Assembly: GCA_023634235.1 (NCBI GenBank)
Contig: JAMKCF010000003.1
Coordinates: forward strand, 7,260,958-7,324,957
Length of the DNA stretch: 64,000 nucleotides
DNA from: Pisaster brevispinus
Lineage: Eukaryota; Echinodermata; Asteroidea; Forcipulatida; Asteriidae
Direction of reading: 5' to 3'
Shown here: in pieces, positions 22,201 to 35,900 of the stretch
Layout: every line of letters begins with the position of its first letter
Position numbering within the stretch: the first letter of the stretch is position 1
The notes under the pieces: model-generated
Databases searched by the model: none
What the model was told of the DNA's origin: nothing
Seen by the model: only the letters and a program-made list of their open reading frames with translations
Position numbers and translations under genes: made by a program

Positions 22201-24320
22201 TGTTAAGGATTGGTTTTTGCTAACAAAACAGTTGCTGGCAGTGTAAGCACTTCATGTAATCCACCATATACATACACTGACAAACCTGTAGAAGTTTGAG
22301 ATCGATCGGCCATCTGGGTTACGAGAAAATAGTGAAAACCGATTACACTTTTGCATGAAATCATTTGAATATCCAGGCTCGGTCCGGGCTTGCAAAATTA
22401 CCCTGGATAGATTTTCGAATATCGCCCTCATGCGTTTCAGCACAGACAGCCGTTGATATACTCGGAGGTGGCTGCTTGCAGTTGTTATTGAAAGGCCACC
22501 GAAGGATCATCCGCATAAATTATGAGGCTCTCTTTCATAGGCGTACGGCACGTGTGTGGGCATGTGTCTTGCAATATTTTCTTCCTACGAGCTCTGTGCA
22601 ACCAGAATGGTCATATGAATTTTTGTCATTGTAAACTTGTTAAATACATTCGCTGGTTCGAGCACGCCTTCGTTACGTGTACAAATTACCTGGAAAACAC
22701 AAGTTTGGTGTCTAAATGCAATCATTTCTCTAAAACCCTTTATCGTACAAACTAGTCCAAAACGGTAAAATAATCCTGAAGATCTACTCCTTCATCATGT
22801 TATATTTATTTTACTTTCAGAAAACATTTTGCCACGTCTTTTTGAGGGTTTTACGTCAGGCCTTGGTCAATTTTGTATGGAGAAATTCCTAAAGTCTACC
22901 TGATTTCTGCAACCCGACGGCCGATTGCTTAGTCCAAAACGAATTTGGAAAGTGTACATCCTGACCAACACACTGCTCTAACAAATTTTGTGATTGGACA
23001 TCTTTTTCCAACGACATTCTTTATTTGAAACTCAGACCAATGAAAAATTATTTCAGAGCCGTTTGCTAAAGCGTCCGTGTCAAAACTTCCACGGTTTCAA
23101 CTCTACAACGCATTTTTTCAAAAAAATAATGGTAAATTCATGCACTAATCGGAAGGTTTAACTGGAAAAACTTATTTGAACAGAATCAATGAAGATACTC
23201 TTTCTTCTTGTAAACATTTTGTTCTAAGATAGTGTCACATATTTAAAAAATAGCAAGCTACGCTTTGCTTCTCTTGAAAATTTGTCACTTGATGCGTGTA
23301 CGTTTTTTTTGTTGCGATGACAGGGACGGTGCCACCCATTGGTGGAAAATTGTCTGAGTACCATTATTACCTGTGGCTAAGCGTTGCTCTTTTGTTGTGT
23401 TTGAATTTGGAAAGTTAATTTCATGAGTGATTTATCTTTAATGCACAAAACAGTAACACGTCGCATTTTCCTTTCTACATCGAATTGTTTGTTATTAATA
23501 ACGTGAGCGTTTTAAGTTACACGGAATTAAAACACCACTGTCCGCAAAATGGTTTATAAAAAAAAAAACGTTCAGGCAGGCGCGCGCAACCACACTCGAT
23601 GTGTGTGTGTACTCTGTAGTGTATGTGTTATTTACGTTTTTTTTTTTTTACCCTCTCCATAAAGGGATTCTGACTCCATGACCTCTCCCTTATGAGCTCC
23701 ACAATTTATACAAATGAAATGAAAATTAGCGAGTGTCCGTGAAACTATATAGCTCATACATATTTTGCTCTGTGAAAAGTACATGGATTATAAGCTGCTT
23801 CTTGTTGTTGTGCTCGACGTACACATGTATGTGCATGTAGGCCTACGTGTGCGTCTCGCCGAAACGTGGCCAACTCTGCGACTTCTCAATTCAGTTGAAG
23901 TACGGCGCCATCTCTGCATAATGGATACTGGTATTTTCATCGACATGGATTACCCAGAGATAACGTCTTTCTGTGTTCTCTGTTGTTCTTTGCTCTTGAT
24001 TTGTTGGTGGCTTAAGCGAGTTCAACCATACCCGATTGGCGCGGCGAGATCGATCATATTTCAGAACGACGTTTGCTGCGAACCTAGAAACCGACCGTTC
24101 GCGAATTATTTGCGTGTGCCGAATTGAGAGAAAATTTTACTATTATTGGTCGTGTTATTTGACTCTACAAAATGGCGGACCGTTCTTTGTCACAAACGTT
24201 AACAAAAACCACACATTTCTAGGACTTATTCATGTGGATCATTGTATTCTACTTTTTAAAACATCTTTCCAACCATTTTCATATCATAGCAAACACTTTT
24301 TATAGCCCAAACCGCCCAAC
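22201..24320. other. Unassigned DNA; no supported gene
   Basis: Two open stretches stand out (about 22365-22755 and 23765-24305, +). Neither has a recognisable domain, clear splice signals or a repeat signature. The second contains a GC-richer patch and an ATGGCGG string (24172) that could be part of a promoter or first exon. I cannot support either as a gene. Confidence 0.4.
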
Positions 24321-25430
24321 ACGAAGGCAACGTGTTCCTTTAATATTTGTAAAATCAAATGGATTTTAACAATCTACACATCATCAGAATTTGTCGTAAA
24401 AAATTCAACAAACGAAACAAAAAGCATGACCCCAAGTTGATCTTGACTTCCGGTTAAAACTGGAAGTTGGAAATTTCAAAAATGCTTTTAAAAAAAATTT
24501 AATAAAGATGAGTTATCTATCATGCCCAAACTTTTGCATAAAATGATAACACTTTATCTTTTGTGTTTGGTTCAAACTGGTCGTCAAACTGGTCGTCTGT
24601 TGAACTTGGTACGATAGTTTTAGGCTTTCACGTCATTACAATGAACCCCGAATCTGAACAGCCACGTGTACAATGCACGAGTAGTTTAAAGATAACGTGT
24701 GCTGTATTGAGCACTATTACAGTTACATATGTTGGAAAACTGGCGTCGCTAAGCTACACGTCCATAATTGTTTGACGTGAAGCTATGCGACCCCGGAATT
24801 CCTATGTATGTAACTGTATAGTACTCAATTGGTACGCCATACCTGTACAGCCACATGCTCGTGTTGTTAAAGTTAACTTTTGCTGTATTGAGAACTGTTC
24901 AGCTATATATGGGACTACATCTGCTCGCACGCTACTTCATTGTTATATTGCACGACTATATAATTATAGATTGGTTGCAATATGACGTTAATCTTCCATC
25001 TTTACGGGCAAATTTGAAAACACAGTCATACGTTTCGTGTGAGAATGGCGTGCATAACGCACAAATGTCACAAAACTCGTAATTTGTAACTAGTAAATAA
25101 GTTAATAGTAATTTGTGCCCTTAACGCGCTTGTAAGCCAAAAGGCAATTTGCCCGTAAAGATGGCGTATAATTGGGACTATCTTATAGTCTGTGTAGTAT
25201 TGGAAACATTCATAACTCCTGAACCAAATATTGGATTTTAAAAATAAATACGTGATCTGAAAGGTCTTGATAATTTGAACACGCGCTGCACAAAACGTGA
25301 CACGTTGACCTTAACTTCCGGTTCAAACAGAAAGATGAAATTAATATTTAAAAACGATATAACGTTATGGTTTTTAAACAATTTGTTGTTCCAATCTTGG
25401 GCATGATCAAAGTCAAACTTCTCGGAATGC
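24321..25430 (+). repeat. Decayed Helentron-family sequence
   Basis: It contains family strings in the + orientation: TTGACTTCCGGTTAAAACTGG (24443 region), AACTTTTGCAT near 24530, and CATAACTCCTGAACC with CTTAACTTCCGGTTCAAAC (25210-25330). Element ends are not visible. Confidence 0.5.
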
Positions 25431-27260
25431 ACTGAGATGAACTATGTACGAGGACACGAGTGTTCTCGAGCGACTTGTTCAATTTGAGTCTGATCGAAGA
25501 CCCAAAATTTTAAAACACACCGATAAATAATTCTGTACTAAGAAATGTGGTGTTCTTATTCGACATGTTCAATCTATGTCCTGTTCGGAAAAGATCTGCA
25601 TTCAAAATCTTTAAAATGCATCCAAAGATTGATTTTGTACAGTATGTTTGAAATTTATCAAATTACACATATTGAAACTAAGATGAATTGTGTACGATGA
25701 GACAGAAGCGTTCAAAAGCGACTGGTTTAATTTCACTCAGCCTAATCGGAAAGGAACATTTTGCAAAGTCTTTTCAAAATCTTTTCTAAGAAACCCAGAT
25801 TTTCTTGAAAAAGTGGAATCAGCTTGATCGGAGAAATTTTTTTAACACTATCAGAATGCACCGACATGAATTCTGTACTAGGAAAAACGGGTGTTGTGAA
25901 GGGGATGGTTCAATTTTATCCTGATCGGACACAAAAAAATCAAACTTCTCAGATTGCACTGAGATGAAATTTCTCATAGTCTTAAAAATGCACCAAATCT
26001 GGCTTGATCGGAGAGCAAATTTTGACAGATATTTCAATTCTATACTTAAAAATTTTGGGTGTTCCTTAGCGATTGGTTCATCTCAGCCTGGTCGGAGACA
26101 AATTTTAATGGAATCTTTAGAATGCATCGAGAATGATTCTGTATTAAGAAATATGGTGTTCTGAAGCAACTTGCTCAATCTCAGTCGTAATTGGAAAAGA
26201 GATGTTTCAAAAATCTTTAACATATATAAAGATTTATTTTGTAAAAAATGTTTCAAGGTCAGCCTGATCGGAGAAGTTTTATTCAAATTTCACAGATTGC
26301 ACCGAGATGAAGTTGTGTACGATGACAGGGGTGTTCTTAAGCAACTGGTCCAATCTCACTCAGCCTGATCGGAAAGGAGCATTTTGCAAAATATTTAAAT
26401 TCTGTACTAAGAAACCAAGGTTTTTCTAGAAACAGTTTTTCAATCTTAGCCTGATCGGAGAAAATTTTTCTCAGTATGCACTGAGGGTGAATTCTTTTCG
26501 AAGAAACTCGTGTGTTTTCTAGCGACTGATTCAGTCTCAGCCTAATTAGAAGCGAGAAGATTTGTGAAATTGCTCACACTGCATTGAGAAGAATTTCTGT
26601 GCAAACAAATTTGGGTGTTCTTAAGCGACTGTTTAATCCTAACCTAATCGCATAAAATATTTTCTCAAAATCTTGAAAATGCACCAAGATTAATATTGAT
26701 TCAATCTCAGTCTGATCTTTAACTAAGAAACCATGATTAATAATAGTCTCAGGTTGTTCTGATCAACAATACGAAAATGGCAAAACAACAATAAATTGTT
26801 TAAACAATTTGATAATCAATTCAACGGGAATTTGCATAAAAAACAAACTGCTCGTTTCAAGTTGACATTTCAATTTAATAGAACACTGTTACTCGAAAAA
26901 AACTGCAATTCTCAAACTGAGAAGAGAAATGGTTTGAATATCAGCCTGATCGGGGAAGAAATTTTAAATCTTTTGAATGCACAGAGAAATAATTCTGTAC
27001 TAAGAAACAAGGAGATGGTTCCATCTCAGCCTGATCGCAGACGAAAAATTTGAAAATTCTCAGATTGTACTGAGATGATTATGTTATCAAGAAACAAAAG
27101 TGTTCAAAAGTGATTGATTTAACACGGCCTGATCATCAAATGATTTTATTAAAATCTTTAGAATGCACCAAGAATGATTATATACTAAAAACATTGTTGT
27201 TTGCTTTGAAGAGAATGGTTCAATCCTCGGTCTGATATGAGAAGAAATTATTTAAAGACA
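25425..27260. repeat. Degenerate satellite, about 90-bp period
   Basis: A loose consensus recurs about 18 times: TTCTGTACTAAGAAA, GTGTTCTTAAGCGACTGG, TTCAATCTCAGCCTGATCGG, then an A/T stretch and AATGCACCGAGATGAA. Spacing between CTGATCGGA-like anchors is about 80-100 bp with some gaps. One more unit lies at 28215-28300. The sequence is unrelated to the Helentron-like family. Confidence 0.75.
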
Positions 27261-28160
27261 AAATTAAATCAGAAGAATGATGTGGTGAAAAAAAATAAAT
27301 TCTCATCGAAAATAAATTAGGCATAATGAAAAAACGGAGAGCAGAGAGAAACAATAGTTATACTTCCATGTATAATAGAAAGGTTCCAGAACAGAGAGCA
27401 AAAGAATTGTACCCATTGCCAACCAAATATTGAGCCCGAGTGAGTTGTAAAGTTGTAAATAATTTAAGTAAATTAAGTAAAGTAAATGTTATAAACTCTG
27501 CCATCGAACCACACACATTTACTTGTTCTTCTCGCTTGAAAGAGTTCAAACATTACTGTGACCTGCAAGCGACCTACTTGCACAATGCATTATTAACTGT
27601 CCAAGTCAAAACGCTTTACTGTGATGTGAAACACATAATTTAACCGTGCTCCCCCCCCAGCACAAAATTGTCTGTACCCCAAACCCCCCCGTGCCCCCAA
27701 AAATCGCAATAGTGATCACACACAACAAAAATAAGGGGAAAAAGAAATATTCATTTTGTATTTTCTATTTATTATCTAATGAACGATCGCAGTCTCGATC
27801 GCTACTGCAGCCACAAAATGCTAAGAACTGAGAATATAAGAAGATGGTGCCCCATGCAGCGTACCCCTCCACCATCCCCCAAAAAGAACACCCCCCCACC
27901 CCGTTTCCCAACCGAAAAATCCTGGCTAGCCGCTGCTTGTCCTCAATAGAGGTTTGTAGTAAATGTCGGACTTAACATCTAACATGAATCAAGAGACTTA
28001 CTGCGACGAATATCTCAGTAATTGTTCCGTGTTTGTGGCTTAGAACAATGTAAAAATGCAAGCTTTTGCAAGCCCTTTTTCAAAGAAAAATTGTAAACAC
28101 TCTACTTCAAATGAATTTAAAAGGAAACCAAGGTTTGCATAACAATCGTTTACCTTAAAA
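27261..28160. other. Intergenic DNA with a C-rich low-complexity patch
   Basis: No gene supported. 27648-27905 has repeated C-runs, for example at 27651-27658, 27684-27690 and 27891-27897. The rest is AT-rich. Confidence 0.5.
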
Positions 28161-28579
28161 GCCGAGGTGACATAGGTTCGGGCGACACTTAAGGGTTCGG
28201 GCCGCACACACGAGTGTTCTAAATAGATTGATTCAATCTCAGCCTGATCAGCAAATAATTATTTTTAATTTCTAAGATTGCACTGAGATGAACTCTGAAC
28301 GATGAAATATGGGTGTCCTAAACTTTCAAACTTCTCATTCGCTTTGTAATTTAACTACAGAAAATTAGATTTGTGTTCGTCAGAGCAGAGCATAGCAAAA
28401 CTAATTTGAGTTAATTCTGAGCACATACGAATGTGTTTTCGAACGAACGTCTTAAAAAACGAGTACATGTACATTCAGAAAACTCCCTAATTTAAGGACT
28501 ATTGGATATAAAAAAGTTTATAAAAAACCATTCCTTACCCAATTAATTTTAGAAATTCCCTCCACATGAAATCGTTCAC

Positions 28580-28704
28580 AATTCATGTTTTACTAAAATA
28601 AATTAATGGCCAGGAGCACCCGAAAGAAATTCTGTAATCTCTGTAAATTACAGCATTTCTTTCGGGGTGCTCCTGCAATTAATTATTAAAGTAAAACATG
28701 AATT
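28580..28704. repeat. 125-nt near-perfect hairpin
   Basis: Left arm 28580-28638 and right arm 28647-28704 are inverted copies with a few mismatches and a one-base bulge, around an 8-nt loop (CTCTGTAA). The core pairing includes CAGGAGCACC and GGGTGCTCCTG. It may be a fold-back MITE or a transcribed hairpin; the sequence alone cannot decide. Confidence 0.8.
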
Positions 28705-28750
28705 TAATATCGAAAGTAATATCACCTCGCTGAACGTGGATTTGAATTGA

Positions 28751-29073
28751 CGTTTGTGCGGCACCTTAATGTAGCCCGAGCCCTTAATTTCGCCCCGACC
28801 TAAATGTAGCCCCAAAAATGTACCTAGATGTTGCCCTGACCTAGATGTAGCCCCAAAAGTGTACCTAGATGTCGCCCCGACATTAATGTAGCCCCAAAGT
28901 TGTACCTAGACGTCGCACCTAAATGTAGCCCGAGCCCTTAATGTCGCCCGACCTAAATGTAGCCCCAAAAGTGTACCTTGATGTCGCCCTGACCTAAATG
29001 TAGCCCCAGAAGTTGTACCTAGATGTCGCCCCGACATAAAGGGCTCCGGCTAAATTTAGGTGCCGCACACACG
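28751..29073. mobile_element. TIR-bounded minisatellite element
   Basis: The ends are inverted: CGTTTGTGCGGCACCTTAA on the left and TTAGGTGCCGCACACACG on the right. The interior is a ~50-bp minisatellite whose units read ACCTAAATGTAGCCCCAAAA, GTGTACCTAGATGTCGCCC. A partial second copy ends at about 28209 (GGGCCGCACACACG). No target duplication is evident. Confidence 0.6.
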
Positions 29074-29822
29074 TTCATTTATGAATTTTGCATCTTTCTT
29101 GATATTGTTCCTAAAAATCAGCAAAACGATTTATTTCCTTGAAATTTATGGATTGACCAAATAACATGACATTACAAATGTTTTTTAAGAATGATTTTAA
29201 AATTAACCCAGTGACCTTCTCTCGAGATTTAGTGCGTTTTCTTAGTTTATAACAAATGATGTTAAATACATGTTTTTCCATTTTAAGATACAAATTGTGT
29301 AGCAGCACCCAAAATTTTCAATGTTCACTGTACAGCAAAGATGCTCTACTGTCGAATTTCTGCACTGACAAAATGTTTGATGAGCACAAGAAGTCCATAG
29401 TTCAGGAACAATTATAAGCAAAGTGCTCGAAGCAATATCAACTCCAAAATGCCACGTGTGGAACCAAAGCAGCTGTAAAACCAGTAAGCTTTGTAATTTG
29501 TTTCTCGATATGAAGTTTGATTATTACGAGCAAAGTAATTTAACAAAAACAAATTAGAGGAGTAAATAACTCGGGGTCTATAATTACTCATAAACTAATA
29601 ACTTTTATAATTACTCATTAAATGAATAGCTTTAAAAAAATTGGGTCAAGTATATGGAGTTTTAACAACATGCCAAATGTGAAAGCTGATGATACAACAA
29701 AAAACAATGTTCAAGCACAGAAGACATAGATTTTATCTTAGAATTTCTGAACGAGATTGAAATTAAGGCAAAAAAATATTTGCAATATTTGTGGTTCATC
29801 CAAGATAAACTTACGCGTTTGT

Positions 29823-29828
29823 TTTAAT
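29823..29828 (-). terminator. Candidate GLE1 polyadenylation signal (ATTAAA)
   Basis: A minus-strand ATTAAA lies about 70 nt past the GLE1 stop codon. A canonical AATAAA occurs further on (29130-29135). Which is used cannot be told from sequence. Confidence 0.3.
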
Positions 29829-29898
29829 AACAAGCTGCGTCCTAAACTCCCTAAGAGGTACGCCTCTAGTTAGCCTGAAGTAATTTGAAACAGCTTTA

Positions 29899-29967
29899 CT
29901 ATGTTCTCCAAAAGTCTGGTTGTAGTTTGCCTTTCGGTGGTGATATTCTTTGTGTTTGAATAAAAAC
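29899..29967 (-). CDS. GLE1: GLE1 terminal exon with stop
   Basis: It encodes [20 protein letters not shown] plus RT and TAG (29899-29901), preceded by TTAACAG. The PKG...FWR ending is the usual GLE1 C-terminus. Confidence 0.9.
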   Translation of the reverse strand, partial: VFIQTQRISPPKGKLQPDFWRT

Positions 29968-32900
29968 CTGTTAAAAGACAAAAAAACAAAACGATTGGCT
30001 TAGGCAATTGACAATTTTATTGCAGTCTATAACAAAAACTACAACAAACTTCTTTCGAAGCGAAAACAATTTGTTGCTAGCTTAATTTAATGCTTTTTCG
30101 TTTATGGGCAACAAATTTCATTTTCTGCGCATTCATATCAAACATTAAACATTGGGCGTATGACTTTACGAGTAAACTGGAAATTATAGCCCTTTACTGG
30201 TACATAAGTTGTCCTTTGTAAAAGGTGTTTCCATGTAGTTTACATTTTATTTACTTCATGTGTTTTTTTTTCTTAATTGAAATAGCTGTTCCTTTTTGCT
30301 TTGTTACCAGTAAAATTAAGTCCTGTATCCTACAACATGAAAAACTTTTGCAAGTAGCCTTGAGATTTTGTTGCCCTGTTGTGTTGTCTTTGTGTTTTGC
30401 TAATTATTTGGAACGCGGTCAAGTTTGAAGGTGACAAATGTAGAGGAAAAAAATTGAGGCCCTTTTTGCTTATTAACCAATTTTTAAAGGCAGGAACTTA
30501 ATACATCTAGTAAAGTACAAACATGTGTGAGAACCAAACTTACTGTTAACAAGAGTTAAGAGCCAGTTCTTTTAACAGCAGGTTTTTAATGTCAAGCCGC
30601 CATATTGGGGGTCTTGCTTATTTTGTGAATATCTTTGCTCAGGTACCAGTAAAGAAGCCAATACAACCATCATTAATTAGTAAGTAATATCTGAAATAAA
30701 AAATCGAGTTTGTAAGCTTCGAGTATGTAGATAGTTCATTTTTGATCTTTCATACATGTCACAAGCACTCGGAATGCTTTGGGAAATGTGCTACATAAAT
30801 AACTGTAATTATTAATAAATTTTATTATAGTAAGAAAAAAAACCCATTTACATTACTTTTTTTCTAAGATTATTGCAAAAGTTAGTAGGCACACACTCAC
30901 CTCAAGAAACGTCTTAAGTCTTGCCACTGGGCCTCCAGAACCATTAGGAGTCACAGCTTCAATCCTAAAAACAAAACACAAAATTAAGATGTCATATTTT
31001 AACAGTCATCTTTACCGATTGATCCTGGAAGTATGTAGGTAGCTCGGATTGGAATTGGTAAAACCGTTAAACAGAAGTCACACATTCCGTGTAACAGTTT
31101 AAGAAAAAACTGCCTCTTCTTGATTACTTACTACGTCAATTAGTGGTCTGTTTATGGCCTGTGCCCCTAGCCTTGCAGGCAACTACAAGGCACTTGTCGT
31201 TTGTTTAGAGCCATGTCCAAGTATTCTGTCAGCTAAGTATGCGGTTAGTGCATGGTTTGTCGACACATCACTCATACTTAATTTTCATATTGAAGTAGAA
31301 TCAGTAATGTGATATGCTACAGCCTGCCCTGTTACCCAGAAGTCTCTCACGGGTTGAATCTTTCAGTGATTCCCAAATGTCATAACGGTCAAACACCCAA
31401 ATGCACCTCATCATAGGTCACCATACTTCATCCAGTGCCGATCTATGAAACAGTGAGCAAGGTCCAAACAGATGCTGATGCTTTCTGGTTTGTCAAATGT
31501 TTGAAGAACTGCTATAGCATCGACAATGGAAACACGTTTGCTGTTAGTACTGGCTTGATCGTCTGACTGGTTGTTGTTTTCCCTGGGGAGGTGCTTAACT
31601 ATTTTTAAGAAGCGACATCAGGTCACTCTTTGATGTTTAATGCAATTTGCAAACAATGACCTTGGCACAACTAAAAATGTATATCTTCCTTCAGGTTTAT
31701 ATCTCTTCATTTGGTTACCAACAGCAATGCGGGCAAAGATGGCCCTATCCTCTTGGAGTTCCACAATTTTGCCTTCGCTTTTCATTTTAGATTTCAACCC
31801 ACCTGACGACCACATCTGCAGTTTGAGTTTCTTCATTGTGAGCCCAAAGGTTTACATTATTTGTTGTGATTCTCTCTGCAACAAAGTCAGCAAAACGCTT
31901 CTCCCCAATCAGCATTCTGTTGGAGATATCATATTGGATTCTCTTCAACCATGACTGCTTTGGTGACCAAATTAAGAGGTTTGTCAACTCAATGGGAGAA
32001 TTCGTCAGATCAGCTAAGTTCTTCTGTCAACGCTTTTTCTTGGCGTCTGAATCCTTAATGATGATGCTGTGTCCTTTTTCTTCTTACACACTTGTCTCAG
32101 CCTCTTGTGCTAGAAGAGCAAGATCAGTTGCAACCAGGAAGAACTTTGTGCGAGCAATGGGGTTGAGAGTGATACCACCGAGTCCTACAAGAACTTTCAT
32201 CATCCGATTCACTTGTTCAAAAGCATGATCAGGACCAATGGCACAAAATGTTGACAACCCAATTTCCTTCCTTAAGCTCGTCCCATATTGCCCAGTTTGT
32301 CATGGGCAAAGAAGTACTTCACGAACGTTTCAGTGGCCTCAAGATGTAGAATCCAATCACCCGTCCGTACAGATCTGATAAAGGTCATCATTACCAAAAC
32401 CATTTGCATTATACTGACGGATGGCTTTAGCCAGTGGTCTGTTAGCCAGAGTGTCATCTTGGTTCAAGAATCCATTTGATTTCACTTTATATTTCATATA
32501 ATTTATTCGTGAACTTTGTTGTATCACTTCATCGTTGTCATCTCTGCATGCTTTGTTGAGCTTATCGGCCATTTCCATAAGATTGTGGAATGATTTTGCT
32601 TTGGTTTTGCAGAAAGCTTCAGTGTATAGGTGTGAACAAAGCTTGCAAGGTAGTCCAAATGAGCCGTAATTCCTCGTAAGACTTTATTTACATGGTGTCC
32701 TCAAATAATCTGCTTTACAGTACTTGTGCCCTATGAATCTGCTTCGATCCAGCATAAATCTAAGCCACTAGAATCAATGTTCGAAGCTGAGCGATGACAA
32801 TTTGAAGCTCTCCAGGGCTCAGTATCAAACTGATTGCAATCATCTTGTGCCATTTGAAGTTGCTTTGGCAGGTTTGTATAAGCCCAAGTCTAAAAGGATC

Positions 32901-35900
32901 ACCGTTTTTCGACACTCCAACAACCTTTGCTGAGATACCTTGTGCTTGTTTCAATATAAGTCAGCTGTCTTGACCATTTATGAGCTGGTGCGGCTAACAA
33001 GGGTGGTGTACTGATGCGTGTAGTTGGCATGTTACTGCCACTGGCAATTGAGTTTGTAATGCTAACCAACTTGGAATGTGATTCACAGCTTCTGAATATT
33101 TTGATTCAACTTCATGTATGTCTGGCTGTACTTCCCGATGCTCTGTAATGGTTGCATGATTTGACAGGGCCTGTCCTAACAACCAAACCATGTCATTGTT
33201 TGTAGCAACTAACTAGCTGGTTAGGTAATGTTGAGGGTAAATGTTGGGTAAGATGGATCTTTAATTTAGGGCCACTCGGCATTCTACAGAGAAGAAGATC
33301 AGTGATTATTGAGGGTAGCTCTTTTAGGGTCTTCGCCTTGGCGTTTCCCCGTAAGAAGTATCTTGCAGGTTATTTCCTCAAGTCAACGCCTTTGGTATAG
33401 ATAGCCATGGCTGCCCCGTGAAGGTGGCGCTTTCCGTCGGGAGTGTCTTCTGCAAAGTCTACATTATCCACCGAAAAAAAAAATGTGCCTGGCGTGTACA
33501 AATGTCAGCTGGAAGATAAACTCCATTGTTGACTTGCACTCTGTAGATAACTGTATTGGCTATTTGGGTTTCTAGCTTCTGAATTCGATCATAAGCCACT
33601 GAAACCCCAAAGCTATGGCAGAAGATTGATTATCTTTTTGCCTCTAGTTAGCTGTCTTATGGCAAAACCAATACCATTTCACGACGGAATCTGACAACAC
33701 CAGATAAACTACAAAAAATATGGTACAATAGCGGCAAATTTTAAATCAGTATGGCCTTTGAATCAATACATGACACACTTTAATTATATTAATTCTAACT
33801 TGTGTTGCTTTATACTCATGGTAAATGTTAGTTTAGTCACCAAAAAATAGGACTTTACAACATTCATGGCCAAAGTTAAATAAAAATTAAATTAAATAAA
33901 AAGGCGGCCATTTTGAAATCCAAGATGGCCGACATCTGCAACACTTCAGTTGTACCGTTTATTGCTTTATTTCATGGGTAAATGTAATCTTAGCCACATA
34001 AATAAGTTTTCCAGTATTCACAGCCAAAGTTATAGAAAAAATATAGCTACAATGGCCGGCCATTTTGAAATCCAAGATGGCCGCCATGTGACACACTTTA
34101 AATTTTGCCAACATGTATTTTCTTGTTCCTTAGGATATAAAGAAGGTATCTAGCTAGGTGGCATCTTCTAATCATTAAAAATCACACGGAACTTAATTTC
34201 ATACCATAAGCTCCCTGACTATTGGTCCGTTAGTCAAACAAAAAATCATAAGATTTATTTAGAACACATCAGAAATATACTTACTTTGGGAAATAATTTG
34301 TTTGCAGTACTTGCAGGAGCTTAAAAAACTGCTTACCATACACTGCTGCAAGAGTATTTCCACAGACCTTTATGTAAGAAGTAAACCAAGTAAGGTATGT
34401 TTACAACTGAGCATTTACAAGCCAATAATTATTTTTTTAACAATTACAAATTTTACATATCATCAATTGTATTAAATCTAACTTCCTCCATCTCATTTTT
34501 CAGGATGACAGTCATTTGAAAAGAAAGTATCTTAAACTATTTTAATAGTTTTATTCCTTATAATAATTGATACTTATCATGTGAGAGTCCAGACCCCGAG
34601 CTGGATGGTACAATAAACACTAGTTAGAATCAAGCTTTAACAATTTTAAACAGCAGCTGCAGTACTTACCTCTAAAAAATCAAAAAGCATGGTAGCAGTG
34701 ATATCCGGCTGAGGCTGCAAATTTAATATCCTTGCCAACCATTTCCATGCATGGTCTATACCATATGGGTGCTGAAAGAAGGAAATTAAAAAGGAAGGAT
34801 TTAAAACAATTTCCAGTTTTGTATGGTATATTTATGGTATTTTTGTAATTGAGTAAGGCAAGGACTCAAAAACGGTAAACATTGCACTTCCTTCCTGTGT
34901 ATGGTTAACAGATTCACCTTTATTTGTACAAACCTTTTTAGAAGACGGTTTGACCTTTCTTTCATGGTTCAACAACAAATGTATATTTCTTGTTATTCAA
35001 GTTTGAAAATGTTATATAAGTGCTCTGTTGATTACGAATAACACTTATTTTAAACTTAAACTTTCAAAACATTGTCAATTAAGCATCAAATTTAGGCTGA
35101 CAAAAACAAAACTTGTAAAGGTTTTGCAAACTATATTTCATTTGTTCCCAACTTTAAAACCAGCATTAGCCTACAGTCAGGCCCTCAGACTCCGTCGAAT
35201 CTGTTCTAATGATTCCGATTTTATCCACCACTCACAGGAACTTAAGAAACGCCTTGTCTCCTGGGGTCATAGTGTTCCCAACTTTAAAACTCAAGTCTGA
35301 CACTTCTTTGAAAAAAGAGTCTGGGTTGAAACAATCCTCTCCAGTGGCTTGTCAAGAAGAGTCTGGGTTGAAACAATCCTCTCCAGTGGCTCGTCAAGAA
35401 GAGTCTGGGTTGAAACAATCCTCTCCAGTGGCTGTTAAGAAGAGTCTGGGTTGAAACAATCCTCTCCAGTGGCTTCTCAAGAAGAGTCTGGGTTGAAACA
35501 ATCCTCTCCAGTGGCTTGTCAAGAAGAGTCTGGTTGAAACAATCCTCTCCACTGGCTTCTCAAGAAGAGTCTGGGTTGAAACAATCATCTCCAGTGGCTT
35601 CTCAAGAAGAGTCTGGGTTGAAACAATCCTCTCCAGTGGCTAGTCAAGAAGAGTCTGGGTTGAAACAATCCTCTCCAGTGGCTTGTCAAGAAGAGTCTGG
35701 GTTGAAACAATCCTCTCCAGTGGCTCGTCAAGAAGAGTCTGGGTTGAAACAATCCTCTCCAGTGGCTTGTCAAGAAGAGTCTGGGTTGAAACAATTCTCT
35801 CCAGTGGCTTGTCAAGAAGAGTCTGGGTTGAAACAATCCTCTCCAGTGGCTCGTCAAAAAGAGTCTGGGTTGAAACAATCCTCTCCAGTGGCTTGTCAAG

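Noticed and set aside
23765..24305. Overlapping plus-strand ORFs as a gene
   Set aside because: No recognised domain, no signal of splicing and no second exon; kept only as unassigned DNA.
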